In this document: in pieces, positions 6,322 to 13,549 of the stretch
Numbering within the stretch: position 1 is the stretch's first letter
How the letters are laid out: every line of letters starts with the position of its first letter
Assembly (NCBI GenBank): GCA_001986395.2
Contig: MQVO02000240.1
Coordinates: forward strand, 1-13,549
DNA from: Irpex lacteus
Taxonomy: Eukaryota > Basidiomycota > Agaricomycetes > Polyporales > Irpicaceae
Reading direction: 5' to 3'
Length of the DNA: 13,549 nt
Notes under the pieces: model-generated
Told to the model about the DNA's origin: nothing
The model's database searches: none
What the model saw: the letters and a program-made list of their open reading frames with translations, nothing else
Position numbers and translations under genes: made by a program

Positions 6322-8263
6322 TTATTATTAATCTTATTTCATTAACAAATGAAGTATCTATTAATAAAGGAGCAAATAATACAAACACCAATGAGATTAG
6401 ACCCAATGTAATATATAAAGAGTAAGTAGTAATTACTCCACTATCTAATTTACCAATTCTTTGTGCTATACTGCTTAATTCTTCAGATAAACCATGAGGT
6501 CCAACTAATTCTATTACACCTCTATCTAATACTTTTGATATTACATATCCAGCTTTCATACCTAAACCTATTATATATTTATTATATACAACATCAAATA
6601 AATATTTACCATTTAAAAAAGTATATATTTCTCTACCTAAGTAATTATTAGTTAAATCAACTAAAAATTTAGGAGAAAAGTGATATAATAAGATAGCTAA
6701 TACTGCACCAACTAAACTTAATATAGCAGGTAATAATTTAATAAATAAAGGTAAACTAAATTCAGCTTCAATAATATTAATATTATTAGGATGAATAAAG
6801 ATAGAGTTAGCAAAAAAATCTGAACCTAATCCAACAAAGATGTCAGAAGCAAAATAACCAAAAAATATACTAAATAAGGCTAAGATAAATAGAGGTAAAA
6901 TTACGGCTAAGTTAGCTTCATGTGAGTTTAAATAAGAATTTTTAGGTCCATTTGGTACAGTTAAGAATACTAAAGAAATTAATCTAAATGAATAGAATGC
7001 AGTTAAACCTGCAGTTATACTTCCTAAAATAAATGCATAAGTACCACTAAAACTATATTGAGCATAAGCTAATTCTATTATTAAATCTTTACTATAGAAT
7101 CCTGTTAACCAAGGTGTAGCTAATAAAGATAAAGAACCTACTAACATAGCTGTATATGTAAATGGTAAATAGTTTATTAAGCCTCCCATTTTTCTGATAT
7201 CTTGTTGATCAGAAAAACTATGAATTACTGCCCCTGCTCCTAAGAATAATAATGCTTTGAAGAAAGCATGATTTACTACATGCATTAAAGCTACATTATA
7301 TTGACTTAAACCTACTGCCATTACCATATATCCTAATTGACTTATTGTACTAAAAGCTATTATTCTTTTTAAATCATTTTGAATTAAACCACAAGTAGCA
7401 GCAAAAAAGGCTGTACTAGCACCTACTAAAGTAATAACTAATAAAGCTGTACTACTATATTCTAATATTGGTGAGGATCTTACTAATAAGTATAACCCTG
7501 CTGTAACTAGAGTAGCAGCATGAATTAAAGCTGATACTGGTGTAGGACCTTCCATACTTCCAGGTAACCAACTGTGAAGAGGTATTTGACTAGATTTAGC
7601 CATTGCACCAGTTAGTAGTAATAAACCTATAATTGTAATTGCGCTCTCATTCATATATGAACCTAAACTAAATATTACGCTATAATCTAATGAACCGAAT
7701 AAAGCAAAAATGGCAAAAAACCCAATACTTAATCCCATATCACCTACTCTATTCATAGTTAGAGCTAAGATAGCTGCTTTATTTGCTTGTAATCTTGTAA
7801 ACCAGAAGTTAATTAATAAATAAGAAACTATACCAATACCTTCCCAACCAACAAACATTACAAAATAATTAGCACCTGAAACTAAAAATAGCATAAAGAA
7901 AGTGAATAAAGATAAATAAGAGAAAAATCTTTGATTATGAGGATCATTTGACATATAATCAGTAGAGAATATATGAATTAATGAAGAAATATAAAGAACT
8001 GGAATAAACATAGATACTGTTAATTGATCAAATAAAAATTCCCATTTTATATTGATTAACTCAGAATCTATCCAATTAACTAAATGAACTGTAACTGGAG
8101 AGCCACATATTCCTACCTCATAATAAGCCACTGTAGCTAATACTGATGAAAGAATTAAACAGGTACATGTTATAAAATGTGATCCTGTTACTCCGATTTT
8201 TCTACCTAGTAAACCGGAAACTAGAGAACCTAATAAAGGCAAGATGATTATTGTTAAATACAT
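6218..8263 (-). CDS. nad5: NADH:ubiquinone oxidoreductase subunit 5
   Basis: Encodes ND5, the largest mitochondrially made antiporter-like subunit of complex I, in the distal membrane arm where it takes part in proton pumping. The 681-residue product is a polytopic membrane protein with about 15 hydrophobic segments. Hallmarks are present in order: the N-terminal MYLTIIILPLLGSL; FVGWEGIGIVSYLLINFW near residue 140 with the conserved Glu; AKSSQIPLHSWLPGSMEGPT near 225-245 with the conserved Lys and Pro residues; SALIHAATLVTAG; and MHVVNHAFFKALLFLGAG. The lateral helix and C-terminal membrane segment are also visible, with TTYSLYITLG and DTSFVNEIRL close to the end. No intron or frameshift. Trp codons checked by eye are TGG. 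The final 23 residues (EEPHMNLNNLP...) do not look like ND5 and overlap the opposite-strand ORF. Follows nad4L by 37 bases. Confidence 0.97.
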   Translation of the reverse strand: MYLTIIILPLLGSLVSGLLGRKIGVTGSHFITCTCLILSSVLATVAYYEVGICGSPVTVHLVNWIDSELINIKWEFLFDQLTVSMFIPVLYISSLIHIFSTDYMSNDPHNQRFFSYLSLFTFFMLFLVSGANYFVMFVGWEGIGIVSYLLINFWFTRLQANKAAILALTMNRVGDMGLSIGFFAIFALFGSLDYSVIFSLGSYMNESAITIIGLLLLTGAMAKSSQIPLHSWLPGSMEGPTPVSALIHAATLVTAGLYLLVRSSPILEYSSTALLVITLVGASTAFFAATCGLIQNDLKRIIAFSTISQLGYMVMAVGLSQYNVALMHVVNHAFFKALLFLGAGAVIHSFSDQQDIRKMGGLINYLPFTYTAMLVGSLSLLATPWLTGFYSKDLIIELAYAQYSFSGTYAFILGSITAGLTAFYSFRLISLVFLTVPNGPKNSYLNSHEANLAVILPLFILALFSIFFGYFASDIFVGLGSDFFANSIFIHPNNINIIEAEFSLPLFIKLLPAILSLVGAVLAILLYHFSPKFLVDLTNNYLGREIYTFLNGKYLFDVVYNKYIIGLGMKAGYVISKVLDRGVIELVGPHGLSEELSSIAQRIGKLDSGVITTYSLYITLGLISLVFVLFAPLLIDTSFVNEIRLIIIILAALFVLLFEEPHMNLNNLPSPKIILNSSPIF

Positions 8264-8300
8264 ATTATTTTATATTTGTTATTTTTTTTTAATTTTCTAC

Positions 8301-8573
8301 TTAATTTGTTTTATTAAGTGAAATATTTCCTCTTAATCTATAAAATGCAACTAGAATACTTAAACCTATTACTGATTCAGCACCTGCGATTGAAATTATA
8401 AATATACTTAAAGTTTGTCCTACTCCATCGTCAAAACTAAATGAAGTTATTAAAACTAATAAAGTTACTGCTAATAACATTATTTCTATTGCTATTATCA
8501 TTAAAATTATGTTTTTTCTATTTAAAACAAACCCTAAGATTCCTATTAAAAATAAAAAGATTGAAAAATTCAT
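8301..8573 (-). CDS. nad4L: NADH:ubiquinone oxidoreductase subunit 4L
   Basis: Encodes ND4L, the small three-helix subunit of the complex I membrane arm, in the chain of buried charged residues that couples quinone reduction to proton pumping. I chose the ATG at 8573 (MNFSIFLFLIGILGF), giving 90 residues, the usual family length. The frame is open to an ATG at 8597, but the extra MCLFIKIK is not typical. Conserved features are the IGILGFVLNRKNIILM motif, the buried Glu in MIIAIEIMLLAV, and AGAESVIGLSILV with its second conserved Glu. Lies just upstream of nad5 on the same strand, the common fungal order, so the two are probably cotranscribed. Confidence 0.95.
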   Translation of the reverse strand: MNFSIFLFLIGILGFVLNRKNIILMIIAIEIMLLAVTLLVLITSFSFDDGVGQTLSIFIISIAGAESVIGLSILVAFYRLRGNISLNKTN

Positions 8574-8689
8574 TTTAATCTTAATAAAGAGACACATACT
8601 GTGCGTTTCTTACTCGAAAGTCCTAAATAAAAATTTTAACTATTCCCCAAAAAAATAAAGGCAAGAACAGTAACTTTTGTTTTATTTAT

Positions 8690-8698
8690 TTATAATTA

Positions 8699-8729
<31 letters not shown>

Positions 8730-8730
8730 A
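8690..8730. repeat. (AAAT)n microsatellite with inverted flank
   Basis: About eight AAAT/AATA units in a row, preceded by TTTATTTATTTATAATTATA, so the start of the tract can fold back on itself. It is a likely slippage-prone, strain-variable locus. Confidence 0.85.
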
Positions 8731-9146
8731 AAATTTATTATGTATTTTTAATTTATGCTTATATAAAACTAAATTTATTAGGTAGCACCCATTTTTATTT
8801 TACTTTTTAATATTTTTAAAAATAAAACTACTACTACTCTTTTAAAACTGAAATTTAATTTATCCTCAAATTATTTTAGTTTTATGGTGGTAGTTTAGAT
8901 ATTGGAGTTGATCCCCTATTTATATATTTTGTTCTGTTAACATGGGTAGCTCATTACTAGTTGAGTATCAGTGGGGTACAAAGTTTTACAGTTATCACTT
9001 TCAGTTATTCTTTTTCTTCAGTGTTCTTGTTAAGAATTTGCCTACCTAGTTAAAATACTCTTAGTGTTAAGTTCATAAATATTAAAGGAGCAGTTAATTA
9101 ATAATAAGTTAACAGACTAATTACGAGTAATACTTACCAATCAACA

Positions 9147-9166
9147 TAAAAAACTAGTTTTTTATC
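9147..9166. repeat. Perfect 20-bp palindrome
   Basis: ATAAAAAACTAGTTTTTTAT is self-complementary around CTAG, the same centre as the arms of the dispersed hairpin elements. It may be a minimal derivative of them. Confidence 0.75.
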
Positions 9167-9848
9167 CTTTTAAACAGCCGAGTATTGATTTATAAAACTT
9201 ATCTCTCTTATCATAACATATTAGTTACTCATAGGTTTCGTTCTTCTAAGCGAAAGTTAAAGTTTAAGTTTAATTAACTATCTTATACCTATCTTAGAAG
9301 CAAATCACAACTTATGACTTATAGAGAACAAGGAAAGGAATACAGTTTTATAAGTATAATCATTTCTTATTTGAGTGGACTGATAAAGAATTACAATATT
9401 ATTTATATAAAGGGAGCCTAAAGATCATGGGGTTCATAATGACTTATTCATGGGGTATATATTAAATATTTTCATCTTCATTTTTTATTATTAATAATAA
9501 AAAGGGGATTAAGAGAATCCTTTTTTAATATAATTATATACTAATACAAAGTCATCAATACCTAAATTTAATTATATAAAAAATATATATTTAATATTTT
9601 TATTAGAATTAATAGTATTATAAAATAAACAATTATTATTTTGTTAATCTACTATTAACTATTAGTAAACTATTTAAAAAATGAGAGACTCTAACATATT
9701 TCGCTTTTTTAAGGGCTGGTATATTATTATTTATATAGAATATAATTTTATTTAAAAATATTTTTTTTATTTTATCTTGGTATTTTATGAATAAAATAAA
9801 TATTATTATTAATTAACTCTATTATATTTAAGTTAAGTATAGAATTAA

Positions 9849-10207
9849 TTAAGCTAATAATGGGATATCAGCCTCATCTAAAGGAGAATTAATTGAAAAG
9901 TTAGTGTCATCAGGTGAAGGTATTTGATCTGGTTCAGTTTTATCAGATTTAGTATTTTTTATACTTGAACTTAACTCTAAGTTTTTACTTAAACTTGTAG
10001 CTCCTTCTAAGCCTAATTTAGCTGCACCAGCCCTAAGAATGTAGCCCCAGCTCCCAAACCTATTCTTTGTACTGGGGGCAAACCAGCTGTTGCTTTAATT
10101 ATTGCGGAACCTAAACTACCACCAGCTGCTGCAGCCCCTAAATTAGGAGCCACATCTTTGATGCCAGTTTTAATAACATCCGTAATTCTATCACCAAGTT
10201 CAGTCAT
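9849..10207 (-). pseudogene. Small Gly/Ala-rich ORF with one frameshift
   Basis: The ATG at 10207 opens a 64-codon frame ending at TAG 10013, but coding character continues in another frame to TAA 9849-9851. A single missing base near 10020-10035 would give one product of about 119 residues. The first half has TELGDRITDVIKTGIKD, then a glycine/alanine stretch (LGAAAAGGSLGSAIIK) and the motif TAGLPPVQRIGLGAG, which suggests one hydrophobic or membrane-associated segment. The shifted half reads AGAAKLGLEGATSLSKNLEL and then an acidic, Ser/Pro/Asp tail ending EADIPLLA. No family can be named with certainty. Its context beside another accessory ORF and plasmid remnants suggests plasmid-associated cargo. 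The shift may be decay, programmed frameshifting or a sequencing error. Confidence 0.6.
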
Positions 10208-10533
10208 AAACTTTTTTTTTCAACGTCCCCTTCTATTTTATAGTAATCCTTATTATCCTTACCTTCAAATTTTTTAACTTCGAATACATTTTTATTTGTT
10301 TCTTGTTCCTTATTTTTACCTTCTAAGGAATTATTCGCTGGTTCATCTTCATCTTCACTATCACAGTGAATTGTGCCTATCAGATTAAGACCTAGATAAT
10401 TAAAAATTACAATAACTATACTGCTAAATATACTATAAAAAAAGGTTTTTTGTATGGTTCTTATTAAGATATCATCTGACCAATTAAATATTTTAGACAT
10501 AAACATAGAGTGAAGAAAAGAAACGAATAACAT
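10204..10533 (-). CDS. Hypothetical membrane-anchored small protein
   Basis: Product of 109 residues if UGA at 10206-10204 is a stop. Residues about 30-58 form one hydrophobic segment (FFYSIFSSIVIVIFNYLG...), followed by an acidic patch (CDSEDEDEPANN) and a highly charged Lys/Glu-rich tail (NKEQETNKNVFEVKKFEG...). It looks like a single-pass protein with a soluble charged domain. The start codon of the next ORF overlaps its end as ATGA, typical of coupled genes. Under the UGA=Trp code usual for fungal mitochondria, it would instead read on for 21 more codons to TAG 10138-10140 and overlap the next ORF. The family is not recognised. An in-frame ATG a few codons in (MFMSKIFN) is an alternative start. 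Confidence 0.5.
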   Translation of the reverse strand: MLFVSFLHSMFMSKIFNWSDDILIRTIQKTFFYSIFSSIVIVIFNYLGLNLIGTIHCDSEDEDEPANNSLEGKNKEQETNKNVFEVKKFEGKDNKDYYKIEGDVEKKSL

Positions 10534-10661
10534 TAAAAAAAAGTAAACATTTATATAAAGATAAATTATATAAATCTAAACTATAAATACTAAATACAAC
10601 AATAAGAATTATTAAAAAGAATCTAATAGATTAGATTTTTTATTTAAGTAAAATTAAAATA

Positions 10662-10734
10662 GGGCCCTTAGCTTAATAGGTAGAGTACCCGATTGTCAAT
10701 CGGGGAGGTCCCAGTTCGAATCTGGAAGGGCTCG
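10662..10734 (+). tRNA. trnD: tRNA-Asp (anticodon GUC)
   Basis: A full cloverleaf can be folded by eye. Acceptor stem is GGGCCCT (10662-10668) with AGGGCTC (10727-10733), one G-U pair. The D arm is GCTT/GAGT with loop AATAGGTA. The anticodon stem is CCCGA/TCGGG with loop TTGTCAA, anticodon GTC at 10695-10697. The variable loop is five bases, and the T arm has loop TTCGAAT with four paired positions and a C-A mismatch at the outer pair. G10734 is the discriminator, matching the usual Asp identity base. It reads GAU/GAC codons. CCA is not encoded. Confidence 0.95.
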
Positions 10735-10749
10735 TATATCTCTCCTTTT

Positions 10750-10965
10750 CAACCTGTTTCCTTTTTATTATATTTGGGCCAAGTTGCGGATTTTCACGCA
10801 ACCGAGAGGTGCGTACATGCCTGCCTGAAGGCGCTTGCCCTCCCCACTGTTGTAATTTAAACAGCTACTATTTAGTTTGACTCCAAATGAAGGCAGGGTT
10901 TTGAACCTGCGATTAAAACTACGCAACAATCTTACTGGTTGTAAGGTTTGTTGGGGGTCTGATTT
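10750..10965. other. GC-richer unassigned patch between tRNA-Asp and polymerase relic
   Basis: Conspicuously less AT-rich than its surroundings. It contains the hairpin GTTGCG-GATTTTCA-CGCAAC (about 10784-10803) and GCAGGGTTTTGAACCTGC (about 10894-10911), which looks like an antisense tRNA T-arm with one extra loop base. A minus-strand frame is open here but only as a continuation of the polymerase relic's motif B frame; residues after IHNLA do not resemble a polymerase. Probably inserted or recombined DNA. Confidence 0.4.
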
Positions 10966-10969
10966 AGTT

Positions 10970-11218
10970 GCTAAATTATGAATTAATAGTTTAGCAATTA
11001 AATTCATAGGGTTATTTTACTATATTCTAATCTAATGAATATAATCTTTCAATATACTCTTTAAATATATTTTATCTATCAAATTTATACCCTCTGAGAA
11101 TTTCGAATTTATATCCAAGTTCTATTGCTTTTTAATATTCATAAGAAGTAATCCATCCAGTCCAACTTCCTAATCCTGCTATAGTTCAAAGGTATTTATT
11201 ATCTTTATATTCTTTAAC
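10970..11218 (-). pseudogene. dpo: Relic of a linear-plasmid family-B DNA polymerase
   Basis: Minus-strand translation gives the block between polymerase motifs A and B of protein-primed family-B DNA polymerases from mitochondrial linear plasmids (DNA_pol_B_2 type). It reads GLGSWTGWITSYEY (family form GxWTGWYFSEEL), then KAIELGYKFEILRGYKFD and NIFKEYIERLYSLD, then after a frame change NPMNLIAKLLIHNL (family form DPMNxIAKLLLNSLYGRFG). It is broken by TAA/TAG codons at several points and a frameshift before NPMN. The motif B Asn is kept but SLYG is lost, with sequence diverging right after it. Motif A (SLYP), motif C (DTD) and the exonuclease are absent from the window. Non-functional remnant of a plasmid integrated into this genome. 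Confidence 0.8.
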
Positions 11219-12357
11219 TTTGCATATTACTAATGATTGTAAGAGTTCAAATTAAATAATTAAATTTTTTACTCTCTTAGATACAATCACTTTAAAGGAA
11301 TAATTAATTAATAAGATATTGGAGGGTACCCCTCCAACTCCCTTTATCCTTTTTTTTAATATAAAAAAAAGGGGGGAGCATTCACTGTAAGTGGATGAGG
11401 GTAGAAATATATTATATTAAATGGAACAATGGAATGATTACTTTTTATTTAATTAATTAATTACTTAGTTAATCAGAGTTATTTCTTTATTTAATAATAT
11501 AAATAGTATTCTCTATTATTTATTTAGAGAGTTAACTACCGTTCAATTAGAATTACTCACTATTTTTATAATCACTCCTTTATTTATTTATTCTTATTAG
11601 ATTAAAGGAATATAGATATTCTAAATTTATTTCTTTTTATTCTTTAACTTTACTCATTTTATTTGGGGTGGGATTAATGGAAATGTTTAATAATTTATTT
11701 TTATTTTTAGTTTTTAACACTACCATCCTATTATATCAATATTGCTAATAAAGAAGATTAATGATAGTTGACTGAACCAATCTGTACCCTGTATGATAAT
11801 TTATTATTGGTAGAGATACTCTATTCTTTTTCTAATAATAATTATTTAATTAGGTAGAGTTAAATAATTAATTTAATATACTATTAAATTAATTATCACT
11901 CTAATTACTATTTTATCTTTAATTAATTGATAGATGAGTGTTTTACTCACTAAGATGATACTACACATTATTTTATAAACACACAGTTTATTTTATTTTA
12001 ATTTGGGTCTCCCTATATTATAATTTATTTAATTTTATTTTAAGTAGAGGGTCCCCAAAATAAAGTATTAACTAAGTAACTTTAAATAAATTTAATCTAT
12101 CTCTTACAATAGACAGTACAATCTTAGTCCTTAAGGGAGTAACCCCATGATTACTAATCTTTAATCTAATAATAATATTATTTTATAAGCATTATTTTAA
12201 GATTGATACAAAAGTATTATTTTAATTACTTTATAATATTTGAATTGTAGTTGATTAAATATAATTAAAATAAACTTTCTTTACTCTAAGTGTACTTTGT
12301 CAAAGGTCAGTTAGTTTATTTTAATAGTCACTACCCTCCTTCCATCCCCCAAAAAAC
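11219..12357. other. AT-rich spacer with hairpins, no gene found
   Basis: More than 1.1 kb with no coding frame or tRNA that I can support. Besides the hairpin cluster at 11321-11378 it holds long ATT/TAAT-rich runs (about 11440-11980) with many short inverted repeats. The relic polymerase's upstream sequence would be expected here on the minus strand but is no longer recognisable. Confidence 0.6.
11321..11378. repeat. Tandem hairpins: GC cluster plus long poly-T/poly-A stem
   Basis: GGAGGG-TAC-CCCTCC (11321-11335) is a perfect 6-bp GC stem. Next, CTCCC (11338-11342) plus CCTTTTTTTT pairs with AAAAAAAAGG plus GGGAG (to 11378) around an AATAT loop. The two hairpins are 2 bases apart. They resemble the GC clusters of fungal mitochondrial genomes. 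The T-run part recurs near 293. Confidence 0.75.
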
Positions 12358-12408
12358 ATCCCCAAAAACTAGGTATTATAAATAATTCTAACTAGTTTTT
12401 TTGGGGAT
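12358..12408. repeat. Dispersed hairpin element, copy 2
   Basis: ATCCCCAAAAACTAG at the left pairs with CTAGTTTTTTTGGGGAT at the right. The centre shares AAATAATTCTAA with the copy at 619-670. A separate left arm in inverted orientation (CCCTAGTTTTTTGGGTT) follows at 12424-12440, so the element seems partly duplicated here. Confidence 0.8.
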
Positions 12409-12688
12409 TATTTCTACCGCGACCCTAGTTTTTTGGGTTTAAATAATAACAAAAACTTATTCTAATAATCTCTTTTAAGAATGGAACAAAATGGAACAAT
12501 CTAAGTTGAGATAAATTTGTTTACCCCCTTATTATTTCTTGCTGCAACCCACCATTCAACTCAAAATTTAAGGTAAAACCCCCCCCTTTTTAATAATAAT
12601 ACAAAAAGGATTAATGACTAAATCACAAGTACAGGAAATCCGGTAATAAATCCAAAATCTTTTAAAATAAAATTTATCACGGAGAAGC

Positions 12689-13161
12689 TTATCAGTGGTA
12701 TCATAAAAGATGACCATCCAATTGACCTATTGTCTGATCAATCCCTCTATCCACACTTTCATCATTAAGTACTGTTCGAGTTGTGCTAAAATAACGCTTA
12801 GCATTTGCGTTTACAAACACCTTAAAACCTTGCCCTTGACAAGCTAAATCTTTGAGTTTCCCCCCTTAACTATGACGAGCAAGATGTTACGATGAGGCAC
12901 GACGTCACATATACCATCATTAACTTTCTGTTCAATAACCATAATTAGTTTATTATAGACAATTATCCCCTTATAACTAGTTAATGTATTACATTAAATT
13001 CGTACATCCTTACTATAAAATAAACCTCAACCCTCGGATGTTTTATACATTTTATAATAGTTTGCTACAGAGCCACCTCGAACATATAGATTTATATCAT
13101 ACGCTGCTTTTAAATACACAAAGAAATAACATTTTATAGCTCCCATAATCCTCTCCTCCAT
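12689..13161 (-). pseudogene. Decayed foreign coding fragment, unknown family
   Basis: On the minus strand an ATG at 13161 opens MEERIMGAIKCYFFVYLKAA, then LYVRGGSVANYYKMYKTSEG, to TAA 12994-12996. The same frame goes on (SYKGIIVYNKLIMVIEQKV..., VPHRNILLVIVKGGN) to TAG 12844-12846. Another frame then takes over (LACQGQGFKVFVNANAKRYF, STTRTVLNDESVDRGIDQTI, GQLDGHLL) to TAA 12689-12691. UGA must be Trp at least twice. CGT and GGT codons and the higher G/C resemble the unknown block at 3069-5280. I recognise no family. It lies upstream of the polymerase relic on the same strand, so both could come from one plasmid. Confidence 0.55.
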
Positions 13162-13426
13162 TGAAATAAATTTAAAGATTCTCCCTCCCTAAAAATAAAA
13201 GTTAAAATAAAAAGGATAAAGTGTGTTTTATTTAAATTGGTTAATGTAAGCCCAATTTGTTTTTTGACAGTTAATTCGATTAAACCTTTTTGGATTATAT
13301 AAGGATGTTTTTAAACTTAATTTCTCTTCCATATCAAAAGGATAAGCTTATCCTTTTTTTTTTTATTTAATAATTTGTATACAAATAAACGAATCACAAC
13401 TTTTCCTCGAGTTAATATATACTATG
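13162..13426. other. AT-rich spacer with poly-A/T tracts
   Basis: No gene supported. Short open stretches on the minus strand may be the decayed link between the two flanking coding relics. Confidence 0.5.
13336..13357. repeat. Perfect 22-bp palindrome
   Basis: AAAAGGATAA-GCTTATCCTTTT (written with a break) is fully self-complementary around AAGCTT and is followed by a further run of T. As RNA on either strand it is a short hairpin with a U tail. It may be a processing signal or a remnant of an inverted repeat. Confidence 0.8.
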
Positions 13427-13549
13427 GTTATTTGTCAGTATAGTTTTATTGTTAGACCAAATAATACCCACTTTTAACTAAACTTTGGAGATATTAGAAG
13501 CAGCACCAATAGAAAAATATATTGTAACCTCTTTAGTGTCGACATTAGT
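13427..13549 (-). pseudogene. Partial coding fragment running off the window edge
   Basis: From the right edge the minus strand reads TNVDTKEVTIYFSIGAASNI, then SKV, a TAG, and LKVGIIWSNNKTILTNNHSI before TAA near 13427. The codon pattern looks coding but broken. It lies in the same orientation as the relic at 12689-13161 and may belong to the same gene. No family was recognised, and the fragment is too short to judge. Confidence 0.35.

Larger units (their letters stand above)
8600..9848. other. AT-rich intergenic region, no gene found
   Basis: About 1.25 kb without a convincing gene on either strand. It holds an (AAAT)n microsatellite, an ACT-repeat with a partly complementary GGTGGTAG block (about 8830-8895), a perfect CTAG-centred palindrome, and poly-A/T tracts. 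A less AT-rich part (8900-9440) has several short hairpins, such as TTTCG...CGAAA at about 9236-9255. That could be a structured RNA, but no RNase P RNA or rRNA signature was found. Confidence 0.6.

Noticed and set aside
6225..6425. 66-codon + strand ORF (MGELFKIIFG...)
   Set aside because: Mostly antisense to conserved nad5 and low in protein character.
6463..6651. 62-codon + strand Leu/Ile/Tyr-rich ORF
   Set aside because: Antisense shadow of the nad5 C-terminal region.
8574..8597. Upstream ATG of nad4L (8597) as start
   Set aside because: It adds MCLFIKIK, which does not resemble the family N-terminus; the ATG at 8573 gives the normal length.
9298..9421. Short + strand ORF (MTYREQGKEYSF...)
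   Set aside because: Only about 36 codons, no recognised motif, and surrounded by stops; not distinguishable from chance in AT-rich DNA.
10865..10960. Antisense tRNA suggested by GCAGGGTTTTGAACCTGC
   Set aside because: The T-loop has an extra base, the acceptor arms do not pair and no seven-base anticodon loop could be placed.
10768..11007. Minus-strand 79-codon ORF as an independent gene
   Set aside because: Its first 15 residues are the motif B end of the decayed polymerase and the rest lies in a GC-richer unrelated patch; the ATG is just the Met of NPMN.

Overview
The window looks like part of a fungal mitochondrial genome, most probably a basidiomycete (Agaricomycetes-type). The sequence is very AT-rich with long homopolymer and A/T microsatellite tracts. 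It carries intron-less nad5 and nad4L, a fungal-type mitochondrial rps3, one tRNA-Asp(GUC), and relics of group I introns and of a mitochondrial linear plasmid. The placement below the fungal level is inference from rps3 and gene style; no diagnostic gene fixes the order or species.

Layout. 1-1500: no intact gene; a probable group I intron core fragment (about 100-290), one copy of a dispersed hairpin element (619-670), then a broken NUMOD1-type tail of a homing endonuclease (964-1218) followed by a group I intron 3' core (about 1240-1420). 1957-2973 (+): rps3. 3069-5543 (+): a block of unrecognised coding sequence read in several frames, visibly richer in G/C and CGN arginine codons than the host genes and using UGA as Trp. 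It reads best as one decayed gene of foreign, plasmid-like origin. 5986-6321 (+): an orphan ORF with no good start that runs into the 3' end of nad5 on the other strand. 8573-6218 (-): nad4L then nad5, adjacent and co-oriented, both core subunits of respiratory complex I. 8600-9848: AT-rich DNA without a gene. 10533-9849 (-): two small accessory ORFs overlapping by ATGA, the second frameshifted. 10662-10734 (+): tRNA-Asp. 10970-11218 (-): a decayed fragment of a family-B, protein-primed DNA polymerase of the mitochondrial linear plasmid type. 11219-12680: AT-rich spacer with hairpins. 12689-13161 and 13427-13549 (-): more broken coding fragments with the same foreign style.

How it fits together. 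The host part is ordinary: complex I subunits, a ribosomal protein and a tRNA. The rest reads as a graveyard of selfish elements. It includes plasmid DNA polymerase remnants, unknown reading frames with a UGA=Trp habit that the host genes here do not show, group I intron debris, and palindromic elements scattered in at least three places. The most interesting points are the 2.5-kb decayed unknown gene, the UGA usage split between host and foreign genes, the two-gene ATGA cassette with a frameshift, and the probable replacement of the nad5 3' terminus by foreign DNA.
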